A stretch of DNA of 64,000 nucleotides from the NCBI RefSeq assembly GCF_003201475.1, contig NZ_QJJK01000015.1, positions 1 through 64,000 of the forward strand, written 5' to 3'. Positions 8,832 to 17,158 of this stretch are shown here, one piece after another. The notes below the pieces were generated by a model, which made no database searches, was not told the origin of the DNA, and worked only from the letters and a program-made list of their open reading frames with translations. How positions within the stretch are numbered: the first letter of the stretch is position 1; each line of letters opens with the position of its first letter. The stretch is from Chelatococcus asaccharovorans. GTDB lineage: Bacteria; Pseudomonadota; Alphaproteobacteria; Rhizobiales; Beijerinckiaceae. The position numbers and the translations under genes are program-made.

Positions 8832-9487
8832 AGGACATCCACATCATCTGGGACTGGAACGGCACGCTTCTCGACGATTTCGCCATAACCGCGCAGATCA
8901 CCATTGACGCAATGGCCGAACTCGGCCACCCCGGTATCACGCCTCAAATGGTGCGGCGTCACTATCGGCGGCCTCTGGCCGACTATTTCACCGCGCTCCT
9001 GGACCGGCCCGCCACGGCCGAGGATATCGAGCATCTCAGTGCCGCTTATGCCGAGCATTATGACAAGAAGATGCACGAGTTGCCTCTGGCTGCCGATGCC
9101 CGACAGGCGCTCACCCAGCTCAGGTCCTATGCGGATCAGTCGCTGCTCTCGATGGCGCCGCATGAGCAGATCACGCTGCTTATCGACCATCACGGCTTGG
9201 CCGGCCACTTCGTTCGCATACAAGGGTTCACAGGGGTTGGGCATCCGACCAAGCGCGACAGCCTCCGGAACCATGGTCGCGATCTTGGCGTGGCCTTCGA
9301 GCAAAGCTGGCTGATCGGCGATACGGTCGACGATTTCCTGTCAGCCGCCGCGCTCGGCATCCGGAGCGTGCTGGTCACCACAGGCATGCAGGCCCGGGAG
9401 GAATTACGTGCCACCGGGGCGCCGGTGGTCGACAGCCTCTCGCAAGCTGCCGAGTTCATCCTGGACAAAACTCATTCAAAACCTTAG
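8828..9487 (+). CDS. HAD-superfamily hydrolase, phosphoglycolate phosphatase-like
   Basis: 219 residues. Motif I is DWNGTLLDD at residues 9-17: the nucleophile Asp is present, but the usual second Asp (general acid/base, DxD) is Asn, a variant seen in one HAD branch. Motif III/IV reads WLIGDTVDDF with the two metal-binding Asp residues. A helical cap lies between. It probably removes phosphate from a small molecule produced in the pathway. It overlaps the ATPase gene by four bases. Confidence 0.75.
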   Translation: MKDIHIIWDWNGTLLDDFAITAQITIDAMAELGHPGITPQMVRRHYRRPLADYFTALLDRPATAEDIEHLSAAYAEHYDKKMHELPLAADARQALTQLRSYADQSLLSMAPHEQITLLIDHHGLAGHFVRIQGFTGVGHPTKRDSLRNHGRDLGVAFEQSWLIGDTVDDFLSAAALGIRSVLVTTGMQAREELRATGAPVVDSLSQAAEFILDKTHSKP

Positions 9488-9492
9488 GTCAA

Positions 9493-10146
9493 ATGCCCCA
9501 CGGTCAACTCATCTCCGAACTGGAGGCCGCCTTTTTCGCAAGGGAAGGTCACGCCGACGCCAGCCACGACATCAATCACGCCCGCCGCGTCATGCGGTCC
9601 GCTCTCGACATCGCTCATGCCGAAGGCGGAGGGAACGAACGCGTCCTGATCGCCGCGGCCTATCTCCATGACTGGGTGAACCTGCCCAAGAATCATCCCG
9701 ACCGGACGCGTGCGTCTGCCTTGTCGGCGGAAGGCGCCCGCCCGATCCTCCTCGATCTCGGCTTCGACGCCGCCGAGATCGAGGCGACCGCGCATGCCAT
9801 TGTCGCGCACAGCTTTTCCGCAGGGATCGTCCCGGTGTCTCTCGAAGCCAAGGCCTTGCAGGACGCCGACCGTCTGGAGGCGCTGGGCGCCATAGGCCTT
9901 GCCCGCGTCTTCGTCATCGCCGGCCAACTCGGAACGGCGCTCTTTGACGGCGACGATCCGTTTGCGCAGCGGCGGCAACTGGATGACCGGCGCTTTGCCG
10001 TCGACCATTTCGCAGTCAAGCTCCTGCGGCTGCCGTCGAGCATGCAGACGCATGCGGGCAGAACGCTGGCCGCCCGGCGCGCAGAGGTGCTGCGGGGTTT
10101 CCTGGTGGCGCTGGCCGAAGAGCTCAGGACAGAGATGCCATGGTGA
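9493..10146 (+). CDS. HD-domain phosphohydrolase
   Basis: 217 residues with the HD metal site: the first His in ASHDINHARRVM, the HD doublet in AAYLHDW and a later Asp in LQDADRLEALG. It resembles the YedJ-type single-domain HD hydrolases, which act on phosphomonoesters or nucleotides. It starts six bases after the HAD gene and overlaps the GH2 gene by seven bases, so it is part of the same transcript. The substrate is unknown. Confidence 0.75.
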   Translation: MPHGQLISELEAAFFAREGHADASHDINHARRVMRSALDIAHAEGGGNERVLIAAAYLHDWVNLPKNHPDRTRASALSAEGARPILLDLGFDAAEIEATAHAIVAHSFSAGIVPVSLEAKALQDADRLEALGAIGLARVFVIAGQLGTALFDGDDPFAQRRQLDDRRFAVDHFAVKLLRLPSSMQTHAGRTLAARRAEVLRGFLVALAEELRTEMPW

Positions 10147-12335
10147 GGACGGTCACCGAGCTGGATGGCACATGGCTGTTTCGACCCGATCCACGACGCA
10201 TCGGCGAGCTCTACCCCGAAGAACTCCATTATACCCATGCTTATCAGGCCCGGTGGTGCGAACCGGATCACGGCGTATCGTCATGGGTTTCCATCACGGT
10301 TCCGGGCCTGTGGACCCGGCAGGGGCATCCCGACCTCGAATGCGGCTGGTATCGGCTCGACTTCGCGAGCGAACCTTGTGACGGGATCGCCGCGCTCATT
10401 TTCGAGGGGGTGGATTATTATGCCGACGTCTGGCTGAACGGTCATTATCTGGGCAGCCACGAAGGATGCTTCGGTCACTTTGACTTCGAGATCGGGGACC
10501 TGCTCGTGGACAGGAACACCCTGGTCGTCCGCGTCGATTCTCCGCCGGACGTATCGGGAGTGCGTCATGAAATCGGCCAGATGAAGCGCATGTTCCGCGG
10601 GGCGCTCGAACGCTGGGACATGAACGATCCCGAGAGCAAGCCCGCGGGCATCTTTGGTTCGGTTCGGCTCGAACGATCAGGGCAGGTGCGGGTGCAAGGC
10701 GTTTCGGTCGAAGCCAATCCGGTCACTCTGCCACCCGCCGCGGCGACGGATATGCCGGTCTCCGTCGAGGGCCATCTTACCGCCCAATTGCGGATTGCCG
10801 CGGCGGTCGATGCTGTTATCCGCTATCGGATCGAACCGATTGGCTTTGCAGCCGCGGCAACGGAAGGCCAAGTCTCCTTTCGTTGCGCGCCGGGCACGCG
10901 AAGCCTGTCCCTCGAATTCGTGCTCGACCAGGCACAACTCTGGTGGACGTGGGATCTTGGCAATCCGCGCCTTTATGAGGTCAACGTCGAGATTTGGGTT
11001 GACGACGAGGTTCACGACCGACTTTCCCTTACGACCGGATTCCGCCGCGTCCACCTCGAAAATGGCTGGGACCTGCGCCTCAATGGGGTTCCGCTCTACC
11101 AGCGCGGCGCCAACTATCTTTCCGATCTCGATCTCTCCAGCATGACGGCAGAGAGGTATAAGGCCGATCTGGCATTGATGCGGGGAGCCAATCTCAACAC
11201 CGCCCACCCTTTTGCCGTGGTCGAGAGGGACGAATTCTACGCGGCGTGCGACGCGGCTGGCATCATCGTCTACCAGGACTTCCCCATCTGGATGATGTCA
11301 GACCCGGGGTCGGAGGTCGTGCGTGGAGCGATCCGCCAGTTCGACGCTATGCTGGATCGCTTGCGCAATCATCCCTCGCTAGCGATCTGGAATTTCGGCA
11401 GTCAGCCCAGTGTGGCTAATTTCGAGAAGCTCTGTGTTGCGCTGGTTCGCCACGCCCGGCAGCGCGATTCCGCCCGAATCGCCCATCACGCCAACAGCGC
11501 CATTTCCTATAGCGCTTGTGATGACTTGCATCCCTTGCGATCGTTCTTCTGGAAGGAAGAGCGGGCGCGTAACTTCGAGGCCCGCTATGGATGGCGGCGC
11601 GATTGTCACATGTATCCCGGCTGGTATTTCGGCCGCACAGTGGACATCGCTAGACTGCCGGACAGCCATTTCGGACTGGTCACAGAGTTTGGCGCGCAGT
11701 CACTTCCGCGGTCAGCAACGCCTGCCCTGGACGGCGGCGAGGACACCGATCCGATCCCCTGGCACGTCCTTGCAGCAAAAGGTGCGCAACCGGCGCTTCT
11801 GCAAAAACATCATCCGGACGCTAGGAGCCTTTCCCAACTCGTGGACGGCAGCCAGCGCCATCAGGCGGAGGTGCTTCGCCACCACGCCGAGTTCATCCGC
11901 CGACGCAAGTTGAGCGGAGGCAATGGGCTGCATGTCTTCGCCTTCAACGATTGCTGGCCAGCGGTCAGTTGGTCGATCCTCGAATACGACCGTACCCCAA
12001 AAGCAGCTTATGCGGCGGTCCGGCAAGCGATGGAGCCTGTGCAGGTCTTTCTCGACAACTATTGGGATATCAATGAAGCTGATGAACTGCCGACTGCAGT
12101 CACTATCATCAACGATACGCCAGTTGTTCTTTCAAATGCCAGGCTGGAGGTTGTCGTTGAGGGATTGCAGTCTCCTGGCGCGATAACTCTACCGGATGTT
12201 CCAGCTTCAGGCGGATTGCGGGCGGCAGTTCCACGGCCGCTCCAGCCTGGACCGCAAACCATCGTATTGCTGCTGACTTGGGGCCAAGAACAAAGTGTCA
12301 GTAACACGTATGTTATAGTCGGTATGGCATCATGA
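10140..12335 (+). CDS. Glycoside hydrolase family 2-like protein lacking the acid/base Glu
   Basis: 731 residues with the GH2 order: sugar-binding jelly roll (about 20-170, including CGWYRLDF and DVWLNGHYLGSH), Ig-like domain, then the TIM barrel from about 300. The nucleophile is preserved as Glu516 in VTEFGAQSLP. At the acid/base site, where GH2 enzymes carry an Asn-Glu pair, the protein reads IWNFGSQPS, so the Glu is Gln422 and the Asn is Ser421. The 94-residue spacing shows the position is the right one. There is no signal peptide, so it acts in the cytoplasm after import. It may be inactive on ordinary glycosides, or use a substrate with a good leaving group or its own acid. It is the last gene of the operon. 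Confidence 0.75.
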   Translation: MVRTVTELDGTWLFRPDPRRIGELYPEELHYTHAYQARWCEPDHGVSSWVSITVPGLWTRQGHPDLECGWYRLDFASEPCDGIAALIFEGVDYYADVWLNGHYLGSHEGCFGHFDFEIGDLLVDRNTLVVRVDSPPDVSGVRHEIGQMKRMFRGALERWDMNDPESKPAGIFGSVRLERSGQVRVQGVSVEANPVTLPPAAATDMPVSVEGHLTAQLRIAAAVDAVIRYRIEPIGFAAAATEGQVSFRCAPGTRSLSLEFVLDQAQLWWTWDLGNPRLYEVNVEIWVDDEVHDRLSLTTGFRRVHLENGWDLRLNGVPLYQRGANYLSDLDLSSMTAERYKADLALMRGANLNTAHPFAVVERDEFYAACDAAGIIVYQDFPIWMMSDPGSEVVRGAIRQFDAMLDRLRNHPSLAIWNFGSQPSVANFEKLCVALVRHARQRDSARIAHHANSAISYSACDDLHPLRSFFWKEERARNFEARYGWRRDCHMYPGWYFGRTVDIARLPDSHFGLVTEFGAQSLPRSATPALDGGEDTDPIPWHVLAAKGAQPALLQKHHPDARSLSQLVDGSQRHQAEVLRHHAEFIRRRKLSGGNGLHVFAFNDCWPAVSWSILEYDRTPKAAYAAVRQAMEPVQVFLDNYWDINEADELPTAVTIINDTPVVLSNARLEVVVEGLQSPGAITLPDVPASGGLRAAVPRPLQPGPQTIVLLLTWGQEQSVSNTYVIVGMAS

Positions 12336-12365
12336 GCCCCAAATGACACATCGCATACTCGGACT

Positions 12366-12555
12366 TTAACCTCCGTAATGCTCTGCTCCCCAGCCTTGGA
12401 TCGCTACCGTCTCTCCTGGCGCGATGTCGAAAGAAATGTCACGGATGACGATCTTCCGCCTGGCGCCGACCTTGAATGAGGTCGCGATTGCAGAAGTCGG
12501 GAGCCGTGGACACGGGAGCTTCACCGGCGACAATCTCTTGAATTGGTGACGTCAT
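12366..12555 (-). pseudogene. Broken oligopeptide-type ABC ATPase, N-terminal fragment
   Basis: An ATG at 12555 overlaps the stop of the DppC-like gene by four bases, as in an intact operon. Its frame stops after 37 codons, but a second frame continues with TSFKVGARRKIVIRDISFDIAPGETVAIQG, the usual start of a DppD/OppD-type ATPase, and then stops at 12366 before any Walker A motif. So the gene has a frameshift and has lost everything from the nucleotide-binding loop onward. The break abuts the end of the GH2 operon. Confidence 0.7.
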
Positions 12556-13430
12556 TGCGCGCTCCTTGCCTTTGGATCGATAGCGTCGCGCAGCGCGTCA
12601 CCCAGTATGTTCAGGGCGAGTACGGTCAGGAGGATCGCCAGCGAGGGGAAGACAACCAGCCACCAGGCATTGAGAATGTTCTCGAAGCCCTCGCGGATCA
12701 TGCCACCCCACGTCGCGGTGGGCGGCAGAACGCCGAGGCCGATGAAGGCCAAGGACGCTTCCGTGCGAATGGCCGACGCCATCCACAATGAGGCGACGAC
12801 GACAATGTCGGACAGGATGTTCGGGAGGATATGAACGCCCATGATCCGAAACGGGGAGAAGCCCAGCGACCGGCCTGCCTCGACGAAGTCACGGCGCTTC
12901 ATGGCGATCGTCGGGGCCCTGGCCACGCGGGCAAAGGGGGCCGTCTCGGTAATAGCTATCGCGATGATCAGGTTCTCGAAGCTGGCACCGAGCATGGCCG
13001 CGACCATCAGGCCCAACAGCAGCGTCGGAAACGACAGCATCACGTCGACGATGCCCATCACGATCTGATCGAACACGCCGCCGATATAGCCTGCCAGGAT
13101 CCCGAGTGCCGAGCCGACCAGCATGGCGATCAAGACGGACAGGAATCCGATCGATAGCGATATGCGGGCTCCATAGAGAAGGCGTGAGAGGACATCGCGG
13201 CCGTAGCTGTCGGTTCCAAGCCAGTACTGGGCGGACGGTGGGCTTAGGCGATGGAGGATGTTCTGCTTCAAAGGATCGTAAGGTGCGACGAGCGGTGCGA
13301 AGACGGCGAGCAGAATGATCACCGCCAAAAGGCCGATGCCGATCCACGAAAAGCGGTTGCGACGAAATGCCGTGAAGACCGGGCTTGGCTGTCGCCGGGG
13401 GGCGACTTGAGAAACTGCTGCGTCGGTCAT
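12552..13430 (-). CDS. Peptide/opine-type ABC permease, DppC-like
   Basis: 292 residues with a short cytoplasmic lead, a first helix at about 27-50, the LGTDSYGRDVLSRLLYGAR segment characteristic of DppC/OppC, and four to five further helices. The EAA loop reads EAGRSLGFSPFRIMGVHILP. It pairs with the DppB-like protein encoded just upstream (four-base overlap). The ATPase partner gene that should follow is only a fragment, so an ATPase must come from elsewhere if the importer works. Confidence 0.9.
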   Translation of the reverse strand: MTDAAVSQVAPRRQPSPVFTAFRRNRFSWIGIGLLAVIILLAVFAPLVAPYDPLKQNILHRLSPPSAQYWLGTDSYGRDVLSRLLYGARISLSIGFLSVLIAMLVGSALGILAGYIGGVFDQIVMGIVDVMLSFPTLLLGLMVAAMLGASFENLIIAIAITETAPFARVARAPTIAMKRRDFVEAGRSLGFSPFRIMGVHILPNILSDIVVVASLWMASAIRTEASLAFIGLGVLPPTATWGGMIREGFENILNAWWLVVFPSLAILLTVLALNILGDALRDAIDPKARSAQ

Positions 13431-14368
13431 CGGGCAAGACTCACTCTGGGATCGACGAGGGCGTAGATGAGATCCGTGACCGTATTCACGACGATGACGA
13501 AGGTGGCGAAGACGACCATCAGTCCCTGGAGCATGGTGTAATCACGGGACTGCAGGGCGCCGAGAATGAGCTTGCCAAGTCCAGGCCGCGTGAAAACGAT
13601 CTCGGTGAGAACGGAATTCCCGATGAGGGTCCCAAAATAGAGACCGACGACCGTCACGATGGGGATTAGCGCATTGCCCAAGGCATGCCGGATGATGAGG
13701 CCTCGCGGGCGGACGCCCTTTGCGCGCGCGGTCCGGATATAATCCTCTCCCATCACGTCGAGCATGGACGAGCGGGTGACGCGCGCGATGTAAGCCGTCA
13801 TGATCAGGCCGAGATTCAGCGCCGGCAGCAGAAGATTACGAAGATGATCGATCGGATCGCTCGTGGCCCGGCTCATCACGGGCAGCCATTGCAGCCAGAC
13901 CGCGAAAGCCAGAAGCATCAGGATCGCCGAGACGAAGCCGGGGAAGGATAGGCCGACGAGCGAGAGAATGCGGCTGAGGTAATCCGGCCACTGGTCGCGG
14001 CGGATTGCGGCAATAATGCCGAGCAGAACCCCGAGCAACGTCCCGATCAACATTGCCGCGGCGGCGAGCTCCAGCGTATAGGGAAGAACGGTCGCCACCT
14101 CGTCCAGTACGGTGCGGCCGCTGACCATGGAGCGGCCCAAGTCGCCTGTAAGCATATCTTTGATGAACTTCAGATATTGGACGCCGATTGGCTGGTCGAG
14201 ACCAAGTTCCGCCCGCAGCGCCTGAAGCGTCGCATCACTGGCGCGGTCGCCAAGCATCGCAACGGCGGCATCACCGGGCACCAGGCGGACGAGAACAAAG
14301 ACCATGGTGAGCATCGCGATCAATGTCGGGATCGCGAGGAGAAGTCTTCGGATCACATAACCGGTCAT
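13427..14368 (-). CDS. Peptide/opine-type ABC permease, DppB-like
   Basis: 313 residues. The family start MTGYVIRRLLLAIPTLIAM, the LDQPIGVQYLKF segment and the long periplasmic loop are typical of DppB/OppB. The EAA-type loop reads RTARAKGVRPRGLIIRHALG, and the end VYALVDPR-like segment (IYALVDPRVSLAR) is also usual. It overlaps the FAD oxidoreductase gene upstream and the DppC-like gene downstream by four bases each, tying transport and oxidation into one transcript. Confidence 0.9.
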   Translation of the reverse strand: MTGYVIRRLLLAIPTLIAMLTMVFVLVRLVPGDAAVAMLGDRASDATLQALRAELGLDQPIGVQYLKFIKDMLTGDLGRSMVSGRTVLDEVATVLPYTLELAAAAMLIGTLLGVLLGIIAAIRRDQWPDYLSRILSLVGLSFPGFVSAILMLLAFAVWLQWLPVMSRATSDPIDHLRNLLLPALNLGLIMTAYIARVTRSSMLDVMGEDYIRTARAKGVRPRGLIIRHALGNALIPIVTVVGLYFGTLIGNSVLTEIVFTRPGLGKLILGALQSRDYTMLQGLMVVFATFVIVVNTVTDLIYALVDPRVSLAR

Positions 14369-15486
14369 GCGGCAACCCTTTCGATAGCGATACGGCTCGC
14401 ACGGAAGGCGTCGAGATTGTGGTTTGTATGACCCTCACAGATCAGATCGGCGACCACCCGTCCGACCGAGGGGACGAGCTGGAACCCGTGTCCGGAAAAG
14501 CCGAAGACATGGATCAGTCCCTCGACCTTCTGCGAGAAACCGATCACGGGGATGTGGTCAGGCGTCATGGCCTCCATGCCGGCCCATGTCCTGACCATGC
14601 GCACGCCCCGGAGCTCCGGGAAAACCCGGATCGCCGCCTGTACCGAGGAGGCGAGCGCGGTGATATCGACGGCGGCCGACTGCCGGTCGGCTGCAAGCTT
14701 GCCTTGCGAGCCGCCGCCGATGAGAAGGGTTCCTTGCGATGTCTGCTTGAGGGACAGCCTGCGCCCGAAGGAACTGACGACCGGCTTGATCCTGGGCGCG
14801 ACGCGTTCGGTCACCACCATCATCGACGTTCGGATCGCGTGCCGCAACGGGTCGCCGGCAAGGACCGAGATATGGTCGGCCCATGCTCCTGCCGCGTTGA
14901 CGATCAGGCGCGCTTCAAAGATGCCGCGTATCGTCTCGGCTCGCCAGTGGCCGGCTGATCGTGTCAGGCTGGTCACGAGGCATTCTTCGACGATCGTCAC
15001 CCCTGCCTTTTTCGCGGCGTCGCGAAACGCGCGAATGGCGCGATGCGGGTCGGCCGAGCCGTCCCCGGACACAAACGCCCCACCCACGCAATGCGGCGAT
15101 ACGCCCGGCAGGACGCTCTGCACGTCGTCAGCATCGACAAGGCGCTCATGGTGGAGCCCCATCGCCTCGAGACGGGCGATCCGTTTGGCGATCTTCGCGA
15201 GCGCCTCGCCGTCCTCGGCAAGCTGTAATTGCCCGCAGGCGACGAAACCGCAGTCGTCGTCGACGAGCGCCTTCATGTGATGCCAGCTTTCCGCAGCCTC
15301 CAGGCTGAGCGGCAATTCCGCCACATTGCGTCCGAGGGTTCGCACACCTGCCGCAGTCGCCCCCGATGCGTGCCGGCCCACGAAGTGGCGCTCGACGAGC
15401 TGGACGGAGACGCCGCGCCGGGCCGCCTGGAGGGCGGCGGAAAGCCCATGCAAACCGCCGCCGATTATCAGGACGTCGGTGCTCAT
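14365..15486 (-). CDS. FAD-dependent amine oxidoreductase, DadA/OoxB/HcnC-like
   Basis: 373 residues from the ATG at 15486, which overlaps the preceding stop by four bases. The N-terminal FAD motif is VLIIGGGLHGLSAALQAARRG, with an acidic ribose-binding residue in VERHFVG, and the C-terminal FAD motif is HVFGFSGHGFQLVPSVG, the DAO-family pattern. In opine oxidases, HcnABC and heteromeric proline or hydroxyproline dehydrogenases, such a subunit oxidises a C-N bond while partner proteins carry electrons. The two genes encoding those partners precede it directly. Confidence 0.82.
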   Translation of the reverse strand: MSTDVLIIGGGLHGLSAALQAARRGVSVQLVERHFVGRHASGATAAGVRTLGRNVAELPLSLEAAESWHHMKALVDDDCGFVACGQLQLAEDGEALAKIAKRIARLEAMGLHHERLVDADDVQSVLPGVSPHCVGGAFVSGDGSADPHRAIRAFRDAAKKAGVTIVEECLVTSLTRSAGHWRAETIRGIFEARLIVNAAGAWADHISVLAGDPLRHAIRTSMMVVTERVAPRIKPVVSSFGRRLSLKQTSQGTLLIGGGSQGKLAADRQSAAVDITALASSVQAAIRVFPELRGVRMVRTWAGMEAMTPDHIPVIGFSQKVEGLIHVFGFSGHGFQLVPSVGRVVADLICEGHTNHNLDAFRASRIAIERVAA

Positions 15487-16862
15487 GCGGCGCCCTCCGC
15501 ATGTTCCAGGGATGCGATTTCGCCGAGCGTGATCGGTTTGAGCGGCGGGCGTATGTGGAAGAAACTGACATCTCCGATCGGCAGACCGTGCACCTCCGCC
15601 AGGAGCGCCTGAACCGTGTAGCCGCATTGACGTCCCTGGCACGGACCCATCCCGCAGCGGGTCGCGGCCTTGACCGCGCTCGGATCGGCGGGGCTGTTTC
15701 GGGCGGCGGACCGGATCGCGCCGGCGGTCACCTCCTCGCAGCGACATGCGATGACGTCGTCTGCAAGACGAGTGCGGGGCGGGGGATAAAGCGCGTCGAG
15801 GAATGGTCTCAACGCAAGCGCACGCGCGCGGCGCTGGTCAAGATGCGCGGCTTGGCGCAGATCGTCAGGATTGGCCGCAATCCCGAGCTGTCCGGCAATG
15901 CCGAGGGCTGCTATCTCACCAGAGACGGTCGCGGCCATCCACCCGCCGATGCCGCCGGCATCGCCGGCGACGAACAGATCTTTTCGACTGGTTTGTCCCC
16001 AGCGGTCCAGCTTGGGCGCCAGATACCCCTGTTCCTCGTTCCAGATATGCTCGCATCGAAGTGCAAGCGTTTCGTGAATGCGGGGGACGACCCCCTCGTG
16101 AACCAGCAGCACGTCGGCCTCTACCCGATGGCGCTTGCCCGCCGCCTCCCAGGTGAGATGTTCAAGGCGCTCCTCGCCTTCCGCCCGCAGATCTGAAAAC
16201 CCCTTGATCATCATCCCGCTGCGTCTGACGTCGCGAAGCCACCGCAATCCCTTGGCGAGATTGCCGAACTCACGCCATGCGCCGGGCAGTCGGGCGAGGG
16301 CCGAGAGTTTCGGTGTCGTTGCGGTATCGAGATATCCGGCAATGCGACCGCCAAGGTTGAGCAGTTGTGTCGCGTAGAGAAGCGGCAGGGGGCCTGCACC
16401 GGCGATCCATATCCGCCCCTCCGGCAACATGCCGCCTGACTTCAGCAGGATCTGCGCTGCGCCGACCGTCATGACGTTTGGCAATGTCCAGCCCGGGAAG
16501 GGAACCGGCCGTTCCTGCGCGCCATTGGCGAGCAACACCGCGCGGGCGGTGATGTGCCGCGCCTTGCGTTCCGTCGTCAAAAACAGGTTCCATCCGTCCT
16601 CGATCTGCCAGACCTGTGTCGACGGCAGATATTCAGCGCCTGACGCCCGAAAGGCGGCGACAAGGGCGCACCCTTTCGCGTAGTCTTCGCCAAGCGCCGG
16701 GAAAACCGGACTTGCGGCATTCCGTTCGATACCTCGGAATATCTGGCCGCCTGGCGCTGGCTGCTCATCGATGACGATGACGGCAGCGCCGAGCGCGCGC
16801 AGGCGCACCGCAGCGGACATGCCGGCCGGACCTGCGCCGATAATCGCGACATCATAGCTCAT
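15483..16862 (-). CDS. NAD(P)/FAD-binding subunit, OoxA/HcnB-like, with C-terminal iron-sulfur motif
   Basis: 459 residues. The N-terminal dinucleotide fold is VAIIGAGPAGMSAAVRLRA, a second one sits near residue 150 (IWIAGAGPLPLLYATQLL), and EQPAPGGQIFRG is typical of pyridine nucleotide-disulfide oxidoreductases of this group. The last 90 residues hold a BFD-like cysteine set (CRCEEV, then CGMGPCQGRQCG) expected to bind a [2Fe-2S] cluster. In relatives it passes electrons from the substrate-oxidising subunit. The start at 16862 overlaps the stop of the ferredoxin-like gene by four bases. Confidence 0.85.
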   Translation of the reverse strand: MSYDVAIIGAGPAGMSAAVRLRALGAAVIVIDEQPAPGGQIFRGIERNAASPVFPALGEDYAKGCALVAAFRASGAEYLPSTQVWQIEDGWNLFLTTERKARHITARAVLLANGAQERPVPFPGWTLPNVMTVGAAQILLKSGGMLPEGRIWIAGAGPLPLLYATQLLNLGGRIAGYLDTATTPKLSALARLPGAWREFGNLAKGLRWLRDVRRSGMMIKGFSDLRAEGEERLEHLTWEAAGKRHRVEADVLLVHEGVVPRIHETLALRCEHIWNEEQGYLAPKLDRWGQTSRKDLFVAGDAGGIGGWMAATVSGEIAALGIAGQLGIAANPDDLRQAAHLDQRRARALALRPFLDALYPPPRTRLADDVIACRCEEVTAGAIRSAARNSPADPSAVKAATRCGMGPCQGRQCGYTVQALLAEVHGLPIGDVSFFHIRPPLKPITLGEIASLEHAEGAA

Positions 16863-17158
16863 CGGGATATCTCCCGCGGTCCGCGCTGGCTTTCGATGCG
16901 CATGCCGGGCTGGACCGGGACCAGGCAGCCTTGCGTGGACGCGATCCCGTCCACGATTGCCAGACACTCGAAACAGACGCCCATCTGGCAATAGGGAAGC
17001 CGCAGCGTCCCGCTGATAGGCGAGCGTCGCCCGGCATCGGGTACCCGCAGAAGCACGCTGGCCACCGTTTCGCCGTCCCAGGCCGGGGTTTCGACCCCAT
17101 TCACGAGCACCATCATGTCGGGCGGCACGCCCGGCCGCTCAAGCACACTTTTGAACAT
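16859..17158 (-). CDS. Small [2Fe-2S] ferredoxin-like subunit, HcnA/OoxC-like
   Basis: 99 residues from the ATG at 17158 (GGAAGA upstream); in-frame starts further up lie inside the previous gene. It has the plant-type ferredoxin pattern: CQMGVCFECL supplies three cysteines (C-x4-C-x2-C) and a fourth is in TQGC. The Pro-Ile-Ser-Gly insert before it (RRSPISGTLR) is seen in HcnA-like subunits. It should join the two flavoproteins encoded downstream. Its start overlaps the end of the DadA-like gene by 20 bases. Confidence 0.8.
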   Translation of the reverse strand: MFKSVLERPGVPPDMMVLVNGVETPAWDGETVASVLLRVPDAGRRSPISGTLRLPYCQMGVCFECLAIVDGIASTQGCLVPVQPGMRIESQRGPREISR

